Positions 53,673-62,718 of a stretch of DNA of 64,000 bases are shown piece after piece (the first letter of the stretch is position 1; each line of letters begins with the position of its first letter). The position numbers were made by a program, and so were the translations under genes. The DNA is from Streptomyces resistomycificus. Lineage in GTDB: Bacteria > Actinomycetota > Actinomycetes > Streptomycetales > Streptomycetaceae. The notes under the pieces were generated by a model. That model saw nothing but the letters and a program-made list of their open reading frames with translations, made no database searches and had not been told where the DNA came from. The stretch lies in NCBI RefSeq assembly GCF_001514265.1, contig NZ_KQ948988.1:1-64000 (forward strand), in the 5' to 3' direction.

Positions 53673-54706
53673 GCCCGCTCCTGCGCGGCCAGCTTGGCCA
53701 GCAGGCCCGTCAGCACGTCAGGCGACACGGTCACGCTCTCGATACGCGGCAGGTTCTCCGCGACCCGTGCCCCGGTGAGCGCGTGCAGCGTCGCCACGTC
53801 GACCTCCGCGTGCACCCGCAACCACGCGGCCTGCGCCTGAGCCCGTGCCTCACCGACCTCCCGGGCCCCTTCCGCCTCGGCCCGGGAGAGCTGTACGGCA
53901 CGGGCCGCCTCCGCCTGAGCGAGCTTCACCGCACGGTCCGCCTCCGCCTGGGCCCGCACCGCGTCCGCCGCCGCGTGTTCCTCGGCCTCCCGGCGGGTGT
54001 TGGTGCCGCGCTGGTCGACCAACTGCTCCTCGCGGCGGGCGAGTTCGATCTGGCTGGCCAGCTCGTTCTCGGCGATGGCCCGTTCCCGCTCCACCGCCAC
54101 CGCCCGGCGCTCGTAGGTCGCCCGGTCCGCCTCCTGCTGGATCTGCTCGCGGGCCGGCGTGCGCAGCGCGCGTTCCACCTCCGGCTCCGGACGCAGCGCC
54201 ACCACGCGTACGGCGACCACCTCGATGCCGGTCGCGGGCAGTCGCGGCTCGGCGGCCAGTCCGGCCGCGATCCGCTCGCGCACCGAGGTGACACCGTCGA
54301 CCAGCGCGGCCGCGAGCGGGGTGCGCGCCAGGACGTCCAGCGCGTGCTGCTGGGCCGTCTCGGTGAGCAGGGTGCCGAGCTGTTCCAGCGGGGCGCCACG
54401 CCACACGCCGGTGTCCGGGTCCACGGAGAAGTCGAGGCGGGCGGCGGCGACAGCCGGGTCGCTGATCCGGTAGGTGACGGTGGCCTGCACCGCCACGTCC
54501 TGGAAGTCGGCGGTGCGGGCGTGGAAGGTCATCGCCAACTCCCGGTCGTCCACCGGTACCTCCGACAGCGCGGCGGTCAGCGACCGGAACCAGAAGCTCA
54601 GCCCCGGCCCGTCGTGTACCAGCCTGCCCGCGCGGTGGTGCCGGATGTGGGCCGTGGGCGCGCCGCGCAGATGGCGCCAGCCGAGGCGCCGGGTGATGTC
54701 GGCCAT
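53669..54706 (-). CDS. SPFH/band-7 domain protein with C-terminal coiled coil
   Basis: A 345-aa stomatin/prohibitin-like protein. Residues 1-175 hold the SPFH core ([60 protein letters not shown]). From about 180 to 305 an Ala/Glu/Arg-rich coiled coil follows. No transmembrane helix at the N-terminus is evident, so membrane contact would be peripheral or through the SPFH face. The ATG at 54706 has GGGATC-type weak context. It is the first gene of a coupled pair with the NAD-kinase-like gene. Confidence 0.83.
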   Translation of the reverse strand: MADITRRLGWRHLRGAPTAHIRHHRAGRLVHDGPGLSFWFRSLTAALSEVPVDDRELAMTFHARTADFQDVAVQATVTYRISDPAVAAARLDFSVDPDTGVWRGAPLEQLGTLLTETAQQHALDVLARTPLAAALVDGVTSVRERIAAGLAAEPRLPATGIEVVAVRVVALRPEPEVERALRTPAREQIQQEADRATYERRAVAVERERAIAENELASQIELARREEQLVDQRGTNTRREAEEHAAADAVRAQAEADRAVKLAQAEAARAVQLSRAEAEGAREVGEARAQAQAAWLRVHAEVDVATLHALTGARVAENLPRIESVTVSPDVLTGLLAKLAAQERA

Positions 54707-54839
54707 GAGAGATCCCCTCGTTTTTCGTCTGTTCGACGATAAGGGGGGAGTGTGCTTAACGTCAATGGGACGAAAACAAGAGGGGGTGGAATCACGTGAG
54801 CGACGGGTCAAGACGCCCGTCGATGGTCAGGATGGAGGC

Positions 54840-56063
54840 ATGGGATTCCATGTCGACTCCGAGGCCGGGCGGCTGCGCCGCGTCATCCTTCACCGGCCGG
54901 ATCTCGAGCTCAAAAGGCTCACCCCCAGCAACAAGGACGCTCTCCTCTTCGACGACGTGCTGTGGGTGCGCCGGGCGCGCGCCGAGCACGACGGGTTCGC
55001 CGACGTGCTGCGTGACCGCGGCGTCGACGTCCACCTCTTCGGCGACCTGCTCGCCGAGGCCCTGGAGGTGCCCGCGGCGAGAACGCTCGTCCTGGACCGG
55101 GTCTTCGACGAGAAGGAGTACGGAGTACTGGCCACCGATCACCTCCGGGCCGCCTTCGAGACCCTGCCCGCCGGTGAACTGGCCGAGGTGCTGGTCGGCG
55201 GCATGACCAAGCGGGAGTTCCTCGACGCGCACGCGGAGCCGACCTCCGTGCGCTTCCACGTCATGGAACTCGACGAGTTCCTGCTCGGCCCTCTGCCCAA
55301 CCACCTCTTCACCCGTGACACCTCCGCCTGGATATACGACGGGGTCTCCATCAACGCGATGCGCTGGCCGGCCCGGCAGCGCGAGACCGTCCACTTCGAG
55401 GCGATCTACCGGCACCATCCGCTGTTCCGTGACGAGACGTTCCGCGTCTGGTCCGAGGGGCAGGCGGACTACCCGTCCACCATCGAGGGCGGCGACGTCC
55501 TCGTCATCGGCAACGGGGCGGTCCTCATCGGCATGAGCGAACGCACCACGCCCCAGGCCGTCGAGATGCTCGCCCACAAGCTGTTCGCCGCGGGCTCGGC
55601 CGAGACCATCGTGGCCCTCGACATGCCCAAGCGGCGGGCCTTCATGCACCTCGACACCGTGATGACGATGGTCGACGGCGACACCTTCACCCAGTACGCC
55701 GGGCTCGGCATGCTCCGCTCGTACACCATCGAGCCGGGCGTCGGCGACAAGGAGCTCAAGGTCACCGACCATCCGCCGGAGCACATGCACCGCGCGATCG
55801 CCGCCGCGCTCGGCCTCAGCGAGATCCGGGTGCTGACCGCCACCCAGGACGTGCACGCGGCCGAGCGCGAGCAGTGGGACGACGGCTGCAACGTGCTGGC
55901 CGTCGAGCCGGGAGTCGTCGTCGCCTACGAGCGCAACGCCACCACCAACACCCACCTGCGCAAGCAGGGCATCGAGGTCATCGAGATCCCGGGTAGCGAG
56001 CTGGGACGGGGCCGGGGCGGGCCGCGCTGCATGAGCTGCCCGGTCGAACGGGCGGCCGTATAG
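54840..56063 (+). CDS. arcA: Arginine deiminase
   Basis: A 407-aa enzyme that hydrolyses arginine to citrulline and ammonia. [20 protein letters not shown] opens the fold, [16 protein letters not shown] and [20 protein letters not shown] hold the substrate Asp and Glu-type residues, [14 protein letters not shown] has the catalytic His near residue 275, and [10 protein letters not shown] near the C-terminus the nucleophile Cys397. The ATG at 54840 follows GGATGGAGG. Ornithine carbamoyltransferase and an amino acid permease follow, giving an arc-type pathway; no carbamate kinase gene is present. Confidence 0.94.
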   Translation: MGFHVDSEAGRLRRVILHRPDLELKRLTPSNKDALLFDDVLWVRRARAEHDGFADVLRDRGVDVHLFGDLLAEALEVPAARTLVLDRVFDEKEYGVLATDHLRAAFETLPAGELAEVLVGGMTKREFLDAHAEPTSVRFHVMELDEFLLGPLPNHLFTRDTSAWIYDGVSINAMRWPARQRETVHFEAIYRHHPLFRDETFRVWSEGQADYPSTIEGGDVLVIGNGAVLIGMSERTTPQAVEMLAHKLFAAGSAETIVALDMPKRRAFMHLDTVMTMVDGDTFTQYAGLGMLRSYTIEPGVGDKELKVTDHPPEHMHRAIAAALGLSEIRVLTATQDVHAAEREQWDDGCNVLAVEPGVVVAYERNATTNTHLRKQGIEVIEIPGSELGRGRGGPRCMSCPVERAAV

Positions 56064-56087
56064 AAATGCTGCTCGTCGTATAGACTT

Positions 56088-56114
56088 CCAGGGTATTTGT
56101 TCTCGTATCCCTGG
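56088..56114 (+). promoter_or_regulatory. Inverted repeat before the ornithine carbamoyltransferase gene
   Basis: CCAGGG (56088-56093) and CCCTGG (56109-56114) flank an AT-rich centre (TATTTGTTCTCGTAT) directly before the OTC start. GTATAG, read twice upstream near 56068 and 56079, could be -10 elements. The palindrome may be an arginine-repressor-type or other operator, or a weak hairpin. Confidence 0.4.
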
Positions 56115-56124
56115 AGCGCCCCCC

Positions 56125-57132
56125 ATGGCGACAGTCCCGACCGCCCTCGCCGGGCGCCACTTCCTCAAGGAGCTCGACTTCACCGAGCAGGAGTTCCTCG
56201 GTCTGATCGAGCTGGCCGCCGAGCTGAAGGCCGCCAAGAAGGCCGGGGACGAGACGCGTCACCTGCGGGGGAAGAACATCGCGCTGATCTTCGAGAAGAC
56301 CTCGACGCGCACCCGCTGCGCGTTCGAGGTCGCCGCCGCCGACCAGGGCGCCTCGACGACGTACCTCGACCCGTCGGGCTCGCAGATCGGCCACAAGGAG
56401 TCCGTGAAGGACACCGCACGGGTGCTGGGCCGGATGTTCGACGCGATCGAGTACCGCGGTGACAGCCAGGCCGGCGTCGAGGAGCTCGCCGCGTACGCGG
56501 GCGTGCCGGTCTACAACGGCCTCACCGACGACTGGCACCCCACCCAGATGCTGGCCGACGTTCTGACGATGACCGAGCACAGTGCCAAGCCCGTCAAGGA
56601 GATCGCCTTCGCCTACCTCGGCGACGCCCGCTTCAACATGGGCAACTCCTACCTGATCACCGGCGCGTTGCTCGGCATGGACGTCAGGATCGTCGCTCCC
56701 CAGGCGTACTGGCCCTCCGAGGAGATCATCGGGCAGGCCCACAAGCTCGCCGAGACCAGTGGCGCCCGCATCACCCTCACCGAGAAGCTCGCCGAGGGGG
56801 TCGTCGGCGCCGACTTCGTCGCCACCGACGTGTGGGTCTCCATGGGGGAGCCCAAGGAGGTCTGGGCCGAGCGGATCGCCGCGCTCGCCCCGTACGCCGT
56901 GACCATGGACGTCCTGCGCGCCACCGGCAACCCGGACGTGCGGTTCCTGCACTGCCTGCCCGCCTTCCACGACCTGGGCACCAAGGTCGGGCGCGAGATC
57001 TTCGAGAGCCACGGCCTGAGGTCGCTGGAGGTGACGGACGAGGTGTTCGAGTCGGCGCACTCGGTCGTCTTCGACGAGGCAGAGAACCGGATGCACACCA
57101 TCAAGGCGATCCTCGTGGCCACCCTGGCCTGA
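56125..57132 (+). CDS. arcB: Ornithine carbamoyltransferase
   Basis: A 335-aa transferase linking ornithine plus carbamoyl phosphate with citrulline. [13 protein letters not shown] at 57-69 is the carbamoyl-phosphate loop, [12 protein letters not shown] the next, [12 protein letters not shown] and VWVSMGEP bind ornithine, and HCLPAFHD near 272 carries the catalytic Cys. The length matches the catabolic (arcB) and anabolic (argF) types alike. The neighbouring arcA makes the catabolic role likely, although argF activity cannot be excluded. The ATG at 56125 has GGAG 11 nt upstream. Confidence 0.92.
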   Translation: MATVPTALAGRHFLKELDFTEQEFLGLIELAAELKAAKKAGDETRHLRGKNIALIFEKTSTRTRCAFEVAAADQGASTTYLDPSGSQIGHKESVKDTARVLGRMFDAIEYRGDSQAGVEELAAYAGVPVYNGLTDDWHPTQMLADVLTMTEHSAKPVKEIAFAYLGDARFNMGNSYLITGALLGMDVRIVAPQAYWPSEEIIGQAHKLAETSGARITLTEKLAEGVVGADFVATDVWVSMGEPKEVWAERIAALAPYAVTMDVLRATGNPDVRFLHCLPAFHDLGTKVGREIFESHGLRSLEVTDEVFESAHSVVFDEAENRMHTIKAILVATLA

Positions 57133-57139
57133 CCAGGCC

Positions 57140-57196
57140 CTTAGGGGTCCTTTCACTATGCCCGTCCGGGTCGCTCATAGTGAAAGGACCCCTAAG
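57140..57196 (+). terminator. Perfect 21-bp inverted repeat after arcB
   Basis: CTTAGGGGTCCTTTCACTAT with a final G (57140-57160) pairs exactly with its complement at 57176-57196 around a 15-nt loop. It starts 8 nt after the arcB stop and lies 89 nt before the permease gene. It probably ends most arc transcripts, or acts as a differential-expression hairpin that protects upstream mRNA. The AT-rich arms contrast with the flanks. Confidence 0.65.
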
Positions 57197-57284
57197 CTGT
57201 CAGGCGGCCCGGAGCCACCCCTTCCGCGGCCGCCGCGCGACCCACCCCGTCGCACCCGTACCACCAGAAACGAGCACCACCCGT

Positions 57285-58724
57285 ATGCCCCGCATCAAGT
57301 CGCCCCAGCTCCTGGTGGCCGAATCCGGCACCGACCGCGAAGGCCACGGCCTCCGTCGCACCATGGGCCTGTTCCAGCTGATCTGCTTCGGCGTCGGCGC
57401 GATCGTCGGCACCGGCATCTTCGTCGGCCTGTCCGACTCCGTGGCCCAGGCCGGACCGGCCGTCGTCGTCTCCTTCGTCCTGGCGGCCGTCACCTGCGTC
57501 TTCACCGCGTTCGCGTTCGCCGAGCTCGGCGGCGCGATCCCGGTCTCCGGATCCTCGTACTCCTTTGCCTACGCCGGCCTCGGCGAGAGCACGGCCTTCC
57601 TGGTCGGCTGGTGTCTGCTCCTCGAATACGGCGTGTCGGTGTCCGCCGTCGCGGTCGGCTGGAGCCAGTACGTCAACGAACTCCTCGACAGCCTCCTCGG
57701 CCTGCGGCTTCCCGACGCCCTCTCGGCCGGTCCCGGTGACGGCGGGGTCGTCAACCTCCCGGCCGTGATCGTCATCGCCCTGGCCGCCGTACTCCTCGTC
57801 CGCGGGGTGCGGGAGAGCGCCCGGGCCACCGCCGCGATGGCGGTCCTCAAGCTGGCCGTGCTCGTCGCCTTCTGCGCGATCGGCTTCACCGCGTTCCAGG
57901 ACGGCAACCTCACGCCGTTCTCCCCGGCGGGCCTCGGCGGCATCGGCGCGGGCACCACGGCCGCCTTCTTCTCGTACATCGGATTCGACGCGATCACCAC
58001 GGCCGGCGAGGAGGCGAAGAACCCGCGCCGCGACATCCCGGTCGCGATCCTCGTCTGCATCGGCCTGGTCACCCTGCTGTACTGCGCGGTCGCGCTCGCC
58101 GCGATCGGCGCCATCGGCGGCGACCGGGTCGGCGGCCGGCCCGCCGCGCTGTCGCACGTCGTCGACGAGGTCACCGGCTCGGGCGTCGGCGGCGGCGTGA
58201 TCGCCTTCGGCGCCGTCGTCGCCATCGCCTCGGTCGTCCTGGCCGTCATGTACGGCCAGACCCGCATCCTGATGTCCATGTCACGGGACGGACTGATCCC
58301 GCGCGTCTTCGAGAAGGTCTCGCCCCGGACCGCCACGCCGGTGGCCGGCACCCTGATCGTCGCGGTCGTCTTCGCGGTCCCGGCGGCCTTCGCCTCGCTG
58401 GACTCGGTGGTCAACCTGTGCACCATCGGCACACTCGCCGTGATGGCCGTCGTCAACGTCGCGGTGCTCGCGCTGCGGCGACGGGAGCCGGGCCTGGCCC
58501 GCACCTTCCGGGTGCCGCTGTATCCGGTGACACCGCTGCTGGGCGTCGGCTTCTGCCTCTACCTGATGTACGAGACGGGCGGCACGACCTGGATCCAGTT
58601 CGCGGCGTTCCTCGCGGCGGGACTCCTGGTGTACGTCCTCTACGGGCGCCGCAACTCCCGGCTCACCGCGGCCGGCGCACCCGTCACGCCCGACGCCGCT
58701 GAGCGGGCACCGTCGGCAGTGTGA
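57285..58724 (+). CDS. Amino acid permease (APC family, probable arginine-pathway transporter)
   Basis: A 479-aa inner-membrane transporter with about twelve helices. GVGAIVGTGIFVGLS near residue 42 is the APC signature, PVSGSSYSFAYAGLGE follows helix 3, FFSYIGFDAITTAGEEAKNP near 235 is the CAT-family mark, and YGQTRILMSMSRDGLIP lies between helices 8 and 9. It resembles the cationic amino acid (CAT/YfnA) group, in keeping with arginine or ornithine transport beside arcA and arcB. The ATG at 57285 lacks a strong ribosome site. The gene ends overlapping the RsbW-like gene by 41 nt. Confidence 0.87.
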   Translation: MPRIKSPQLLVAESGTDREGHGLRRTMGLFQLICFGVGAIVGTGIFVGLSDSVAQAGPAVVVSFVLAAVTCVFTAFAFAELGGAIPVSGSSYSFAYAGLGESTAFLVGWCLLLEYGVSVSAVAVGWSQYVNELLDSLLGLRLPDALSAGPGDGGVVNLPAVIVIALAAVLLVRGVRESARATAAMAVLKLAVLVAFCAIGFTAFQDGNLTPFSPAGLGGIGAGTTAAFFSYIGFDAITTAGEEAKNPRRDIPVAILVCIGLVTLLYCAVALAAIGAIGGDRVGGRPAALSHVVDEVTGSGVGGGVIAFGAVVAIASVVLAVMYGQTRILMSMSRDGLIPRVFEKVSPRTATPVAGTLIVAVVFAVPAAFASLDSVVNLCTIGTLAVMAVVNVAVLALRRREPGLARTFRVPLYPVTPLLGVGFCLYLMYETGGTTWIQFAAFLAAGLLVYVLYGRRNSRLTAAGAPVTPDAAERAPSAV

Positions 58725-59136
58725 ACCACACCGCCTTGCCGGACTCGGTGGGGCGGTGACCGCAGGACGAGCTGAGCGCGCGGATCAGCAGCAGCCCGCG
58801 CCCGTGCTCCTGCCAGGGGTCGGGCTCGGTGTCCAGCGGGCGCGTGAGATGACCGGGCGGCGCCGGGTCGGGGTCGTGCACCTCCACCTGGCAGCCGGTC
58901 GGCAGCAGTTCCACCACGAGCTCGATGGGCGCGTCCCCGGTGGTGTGCTCGACGGCGTTCGCCACCAGCTCCGCGGTCAGCAGCTCCGCGGTGTCGCTGT
59001 CGGCCCCGTGATCCAGCTCGGCCAGCGCCGTGCGCACCAGGGCACGGGCCACCGGCACGGCCGCGGCGGAGTGCGGCAGCGCGATGCGCCAGGAGGCGGA
59101 GGCGGCGGGGCGTTCGTACAAGGCGGGTCCGTTCAT
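58684..59136 (-). CDS. ATP-binding protein, RsbW/SpoIIAB-like anti-sigma or regulatory kinase
   Basis: A 150-aa HATPase_c-fold protein. TAELLTAELVANAVEHTTGD near residue 50 is the N box, VEVHDPDPAPPGH the G1 box, and QEHGRGLLLIRALSSSCGHR near 112 the G2 box with an ATP lid. This fold gives the serine-kinase anti-sigma factors that hold stress sigmas, or orphan ATPases that bind PP2C phosphatases; Streptomyces has dozens. The partner is unknown. The 3' end overlaps the permease gene tail to tail by 41 nt. Confidence 0.86.
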   Translation of the reverse strand: MNGPALYERPAASASWRIALPHSAAAVPVARALVRTALAELDHGADSDTAELLTAELVANAVEHTTGDAPIELVVELLPTGCQVEVHDPDPAPPGHLTRPLDTEPDPWQEHGRGLLLIRALSSSCGHRPTESGKAVWFTLPTVPAQRRRA

Positions 59137-59304
59137 GAGCAGGCTGTCCTGCTTTCAACCGTATGAATGGTACGGCGCCGCCCGGCCGAGACGTCCGACG
59201 GGCACCGTCCGGGACCTTCGGCCCCGTTGCGGGCGGCTTACCCGGGTGAACGGCGGGCCTCGCGCGGTTGCTCCCGCCGTTACGGGGGTGTCGACGAGCC
59301 GTGA

Positions 59305-59332
59305 CGGATGTGACCGGGCCGGGTCACATCCG
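59305..59332. promoter_or_regulatory. Perfect 11-6-11 palindrome between the RsbW-like and hydratase genes
   Basis: CGGATGTGACC (59305-59315), 6 nt, GGTCACATCCG (59322-59332) are exact inverted repeats. It lies in the 329-nt divergent gap, about 134 nt before the hydratase start, and is a candidate operator (for example for PaaX) or hairpin. Confidence 0.5.
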
Positions 59333-59378
59333 CGGTCGTGTACCGGCGTCGGCCGCCCCATCGTCATATCGCGCACTC

Positions 59379-59392
59379 GTGACGACAGTCAC
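59379..59392. promoter_or_regulatory. CRP-like palindrome upstream of the hydratase gene
   Basis: GTGAC, 4 nt, GTCAC, readable as CGTGA-N6-TCACA, is one base short of the CRP consensus TGTGA-N6-TCACA. It lies about 75 nt before the GTG of the enoyl-CoA hydratase gene. Streptomyces has a CRP protein with a related motif. Low specificity alone. Confidence 0.35.
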
Positions 59393-59465
59393 AGATGAGT
59401 GATAACGTCGGGGGACAGAGCTCCGTGAGGCAGTGCCCGCCACCCGAAAGAGGAGGCCGCACCTC

Positions 59466-60293
59466 GTGAGTCCCTTCACCGGCTCCGCCGCCCGCACCCC
59501 CCACTGGCAGCACCTGAGCGTCGACCTCTCCGACGGCGTCGCCACCGTCACCCTGGCCCGCCCCGACAAGCTGAACGCCCTGACCTTCGGCGCCTACGCC
59601 GACCTGCGCGACCTGCTCGCCGAGTTCTCCCGGGAGCGGTCCGTGCGCGCCCTGGTACTGGCGGGGGAGGGGCGCGGCTTCTGCTCCGGCGGCGACGTCG
59701 ACGAGATCATCGGCGCCACCCTGGCCATGGACACCGCCCAGCTCCTGGACTTCAACCGGATGACCGGGCAGGTGGTGCGGGCGGTACGGGAGTGCCCGTT
59801 CCCGGTGATCGCGGCCGTGCACGGGGTGGCGGCGGGCGCGGGCGCGGTACTGGCCCTTGCCGCGGACTTCCGGGTCGCGGACCCCTCGGCCCGCTTCGCC
59901 TTCCTCTTCACCCGGGTCGGCCTGTCGGGCGGCGACATGGGCGCGGCCTACCTGCTGCCCCGGGTCGTCGGCCTCGGCCACGCGACCCGGCTGCTCATGC
60001 TCGGCGAACCGGTCCGCGCCCCCGAGGCCGAGCGGATCGGCCTGATCAGCGAGCTGTCGGACGAGGGCCGGGCGGACCAGGCCGCCCACGCGCTGGCCCG
60101 CCGCCTGGCCGAGGGCCCGGCACTGGCGTACGCCCAGACGAAGGCGCTGCTGACCGCCGAACTGGACATGCCCCTGGCGGCGGCGGTCGAGCTGGACGCC
60201 GCCACCCAGGCCCTGCTGATGAACGGCGAGGACTACGCCGAGTTCCACGCGGCGTTCCAGCACAAGCGCCCCCCGAAGTGGCGAGGGCGGTAA
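59466..60293 (+). CDS. Enoyl-CoA hydratase/isomerase family protein
   Basis: A 275-aa crotonase-fold enzyme. RPDKLNALTFGAYADLRDLL, ALVLAGEGRGFCSGGDVDEI (oxyanion-hole strand near residue 65), PVIAAVHGVAAGAGAVLALA and FRVADPSARFAFLFTRVGLS give the standard order; GLSGGDMGAAYLLPRVVG is the second part of the active site. One of the two catalytic Glu positions looks replaced by GG, as in some CoA ring-cleavage or hydratase relatives. The GTG at 59466 follows GAGGAGG. It begins the aromatic-CoA cluster, and 2 nt separate its stop from the next start. Confidence 0.87.
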   Translation: MSPFTGSAARTPHWQHLSVDLSDGVATVTLARPDKLNALTFGAYADLRDLLAEFSRERSVRALVLAGEGRGFCSGGDVDEIIGATLAMDTAQLLDFNRMTGQVVRAVRECPFPVIAAVHGVAAGAGAVLALAADFRVADPSARFAFLFTRVGLSGGDMGAAYLLPRVVGLGHATRLLMLGEPVRAPEAERIGLISELSDEGRADQAAHALARRLAEGPALAYAQTKALLTAELDMPLAAAVELDAATQALLMNGEDYAEFHAAFQHKRPPKWRGR

Positions 60294-60295
60294 CC

Positions 60296-62581
60296 GTGTC
60301 CACCTCAGGGGCACGGACCATCGCGGTCGTCGGCGGCGGCCCGGGCGGTCTGTACGCCGCCGCCCTGCTGAAACGTCTCCGCCCCGACCGTGAGGTCACC
60401 GTCTGGGAACGCAACGCCCCCGACGACACCTTCGGCTTCGGAGTGGTCCTCTCCGACGAGACCCTCGGCGGCATCGAGCACGCCGACCCCGCGGTCTACG
60501 CGGCCCTGCAGCGGCACTTCACCCGCTGGGACGACATCGACATCGTCCACCGGGGCACCCGCCACACCTCCACTGGCCACGGGTTCGCCGCCCTGGGCCG
60601 CAGACGACTCCTCGAGATCCTGCACGAGCGCTGCCATGAACTCGGCGTCGGACTGCGCTTCTCCACCGAGGCACCCGACCCGGCCGGGCTCGCGAAGTCC
60701 CACGACCTCGTCGTCGCCGCCGACGGCGTCAACAGCACCACCCGCGAGGCCTACGCCCAGGTCTTCCGGCCCCGGGTGACCGCCCACCGGTGCCGCTACG
60801 TCTGGCTCGCCGCCGACTTCGCCCTCGACGCCTTCCGCTTCGAGATCGTCGAGACCGAGCACGGTGTGATGCAGTTGCACGGCTATCCGTACGCCGCCGA
60901 CGCCTCCACCGTGATCGTCGAGATGCGCGAGGAGGTGTGGCGGGCGGCGGGCTTCGAGGAGTGCGACGAGCGGGAGTCGGCCGACCGCTGCGCCAAGATC
61001 TTCGCGGACGCGCTGGGGGGCCGGCCGCTCCGGTCCAACAAGTCCGCCTGGACCACCTTCCGTACGGTGGTCAACGAGCGCTGGTCGCACGGCAACGTGG
61101 TCCTGCTGGGCGACGCCGCGCACACCGCCCACTTCTCCATCGGCTCCGGCACCAAGCTCGCCGTCGAGGACGCCCTGGCACTGGCCGCCTGCCTGGAGGA
61201 ACAACCGTCGCTGGGAAGGGCCTTGGCGGCCTACGAGGAGGAACGCAGGCCCGTCGTCGCCTCCACCCAGCGGGCCGCCCGCGCCAGCCTGGAGTGGTTC
61301 GAGAACCTCGGCCGGTACCTCCACCAGCCGCCCCGCCAGTTCGCCTTCAACCTCCTCACCCGCAGCCGCCGCGTCACCCACGACAACCTCCGCCTGCGGG
61401 ACACCCACTTCACCGAGGCCGCGGAGCGCGAGTTCGGCTGCCCGCCCGGCACACCCCCGATGTTCACGCCGTTCAGACTGCGCGGCCTGACCCTGCGCAA
61501 CCGGGTCGTCGTCTCGCCCATGGACATGTACTCGGCCACCGACGGCCTGCCCGGCGACTTCCACCTCGTCCACCTGGGCGCGCGGGCCCTCGGCGGTGCC
61601 GGGCTGGTGATGACCGAGATGGTGTGCGTGTCCCCGGAGGGGCGGATCACCCCCGGCTGCACCGGCATCTACACCGGAAGGCAGACGGAGGCCTGGCGGC
61701 GGATCACCGACTTCGTGCACGCCCAGGCACCCGGCACCGCGATCGGCGTACAACTCGGCCACAGCGGCCGCAAGGGCTCGACCAAACTGATGTGGGAGGG
61801 CATCGACGAGCCCCTGGACGAGGGCAACTGGCCGCTGGTGGCCGCCTCCCGGATCCCGTACAGGCCACACAGCCAGACCCCGCGCGAGCTGTCGCGCGCC
61901 CAGCTCACCGACCTCCGCCAGCAGTTCGCCTCGGCCGCCTGGCGTGCCGCCCGGGCCGGGTTCGACCTCCTCGAACTGCACTGCGCGCACGGCTACCTGC
62001 TCTCCGGCTTCCTCTCCCCGCTGGCCAACCGCCGCACCGACGCCTACGGCGGCTCCCTGGACCGGCGGCTGCGCTTCCCGCTGGAGGTCTTTGACGCCGT
62101 ACGCGCGGTGTGGCCGGAGGAGAGGCCCCTGACCGTCCGGATCTCCGCCACCGACTGGGCCGAGGGCGGCACCACCCCCGAGGACGCCGTCGGGATCGCC
62201 CGCGCCTTCGCCGCGCACGGAGCCGACGCGATCGACGTGTCGACCGGGCAGGTCGTGGCGGACGAACGGCCGGAGTACGGGCGGTCGTACCAGACACCGT
62301 TCGCCGACCTGATCCGCCACGAGGTGGGCGTCCCGGTGATCGCGGTCGGCGCGATCTCCTCCTGGGACGACGTCAACTCCCTGATCCTGGCAGGCCGTAC
62401 GGACCTGTGCGCGCTCGCCCGGCCGCACCTGTACGACCCGCACTGGACCCTGCACGCCGCCGCGGAGCAAGGCTACGAAGGACCGGCTGTCGGTTGGCCG
62501 GCGCCCTACCGGGCGGGCAGCCGACGCCCGCAGACCGGACGCGGCGACGCCCCCAAGCCCCGACTGGCGCTGGGGACCTGA
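60296..62581 (+). CDS. Bifunctional aromatic-CoA monooxygenase / OYE reductase (2-aminobenzoyl-CoA or salicylyl-CoA 5-hydroxylase type)
   Basis: A 761-aa fusion. Residues 1-390 are a class A FAD monooxygenase: IAVVGGGPGGLYAAALL near 13, VAADGVNSTTREAY near 145, and LLGDAAHTAHFSIGSGTKLA near 275. From about 395 comes an old-yellow-enzyme barrel: FTPFRLRGLTLRNRVVVSPM, MTEMVCVSPEGRITPGCTGI, and YGGSLDRRLRFPLEVF. The same two-domain order is known in 2-aminobenzoyl-CoA monooxygenase/reductase, which hydroxylates and then reduces the ring, and in the enzymes called salicylyl-CoA 5-hydroxylase in Streptomyces. The GTG at 60296 is 2 nt after the hydratase stop, so they are coupled. Confidence 0.9.
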   Translation: MSTSGARTIAVVGGGPGGLYAAALLKRLRPDREVTVWERNAPDDTFGFGVVLSDETLGGIEHADPAVYAALQRHFTRWDDIDIVHRGTRHTSTGHGFAALGRRRLLEILHERCHELGVGLRFSTEAPDPAGLAKSHDLVVAADGVNSTTREAYAQVFRPRVTAHRCRYVWLAADFALDAFRFEIVETEHGVMQLHGYPYAADASTVIVEMREEVWRAAGFEECDERESADRCAKIFADALGGRPLRSNKSAWTTFRTVVNERWSHGNVVLLGDAAHTAHFSIGSGTKLAVEDALALAACLEEQPSLGRALAAYEEERRPVVASTQRAARASLEWFENLGRYLHQPPRQFAFNLLTRSRRVTHDNLRLRDTHFTEAAEREFGCPPGTPPMFTPFRLRGLTLRNRVVVSPMDMYSATDGLPGDFHLVHLGARALGGAGLVMTEMVCVSPEGRITPGCTGIYTGRQTEAWRRITDFVHAQAPGTAIGVQLGHSGRKGSTKLMWEGIDEPLDEGNWPLVAASRIPYRPHSQTPRELSRAQLTDLRQQFASAAWRAARAGFDLLELHCAHGYLLSGFLSPLANRRTDAYGGSLDRRLRFPLEVFDAVRAVWPEERPLTVRISATDWAEGGTTPEDAVGIARAFAAHGADAIDVSTGQVVADERPEYGRSYQTPFADLIRHEVGVPVIAVGAISSWDDVNSLILAGRTDLCALARPHLYDPHWTLHAAAEQGYEGPAVGWPAPYRAGSRRPQTGRGDAPKPRLALGT

Positions 62582-62718
62582 GGGCGGCCGAGGTGTTCGG
62601 TGCGCGGGATCACCGGCCGTTCGAACTCGCTAGGTAGGAGACTTGAGAAGAGGGGCAGAGGAACCTGGGTTCCCTTTGGCGCCTGTGTCGTGCGCGAGGT
62701 CATACACCTCTGCTGGGG

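Noticed and set aside
60305..62470. 721-codon minus-strand frame inside the hydroxylase-reductase fusion gene
   Set aside because: It is a shadow of the sense gene; the peptide is a Gly/Val/Asp-rich string without motifs.
62600..62660. tRNA-like T-loop sequence (CCGTTCGAACTCG)
   Set aside because: No acceptor stem, D arm or anticodon arm could be paired around it, so it is a chance motif.
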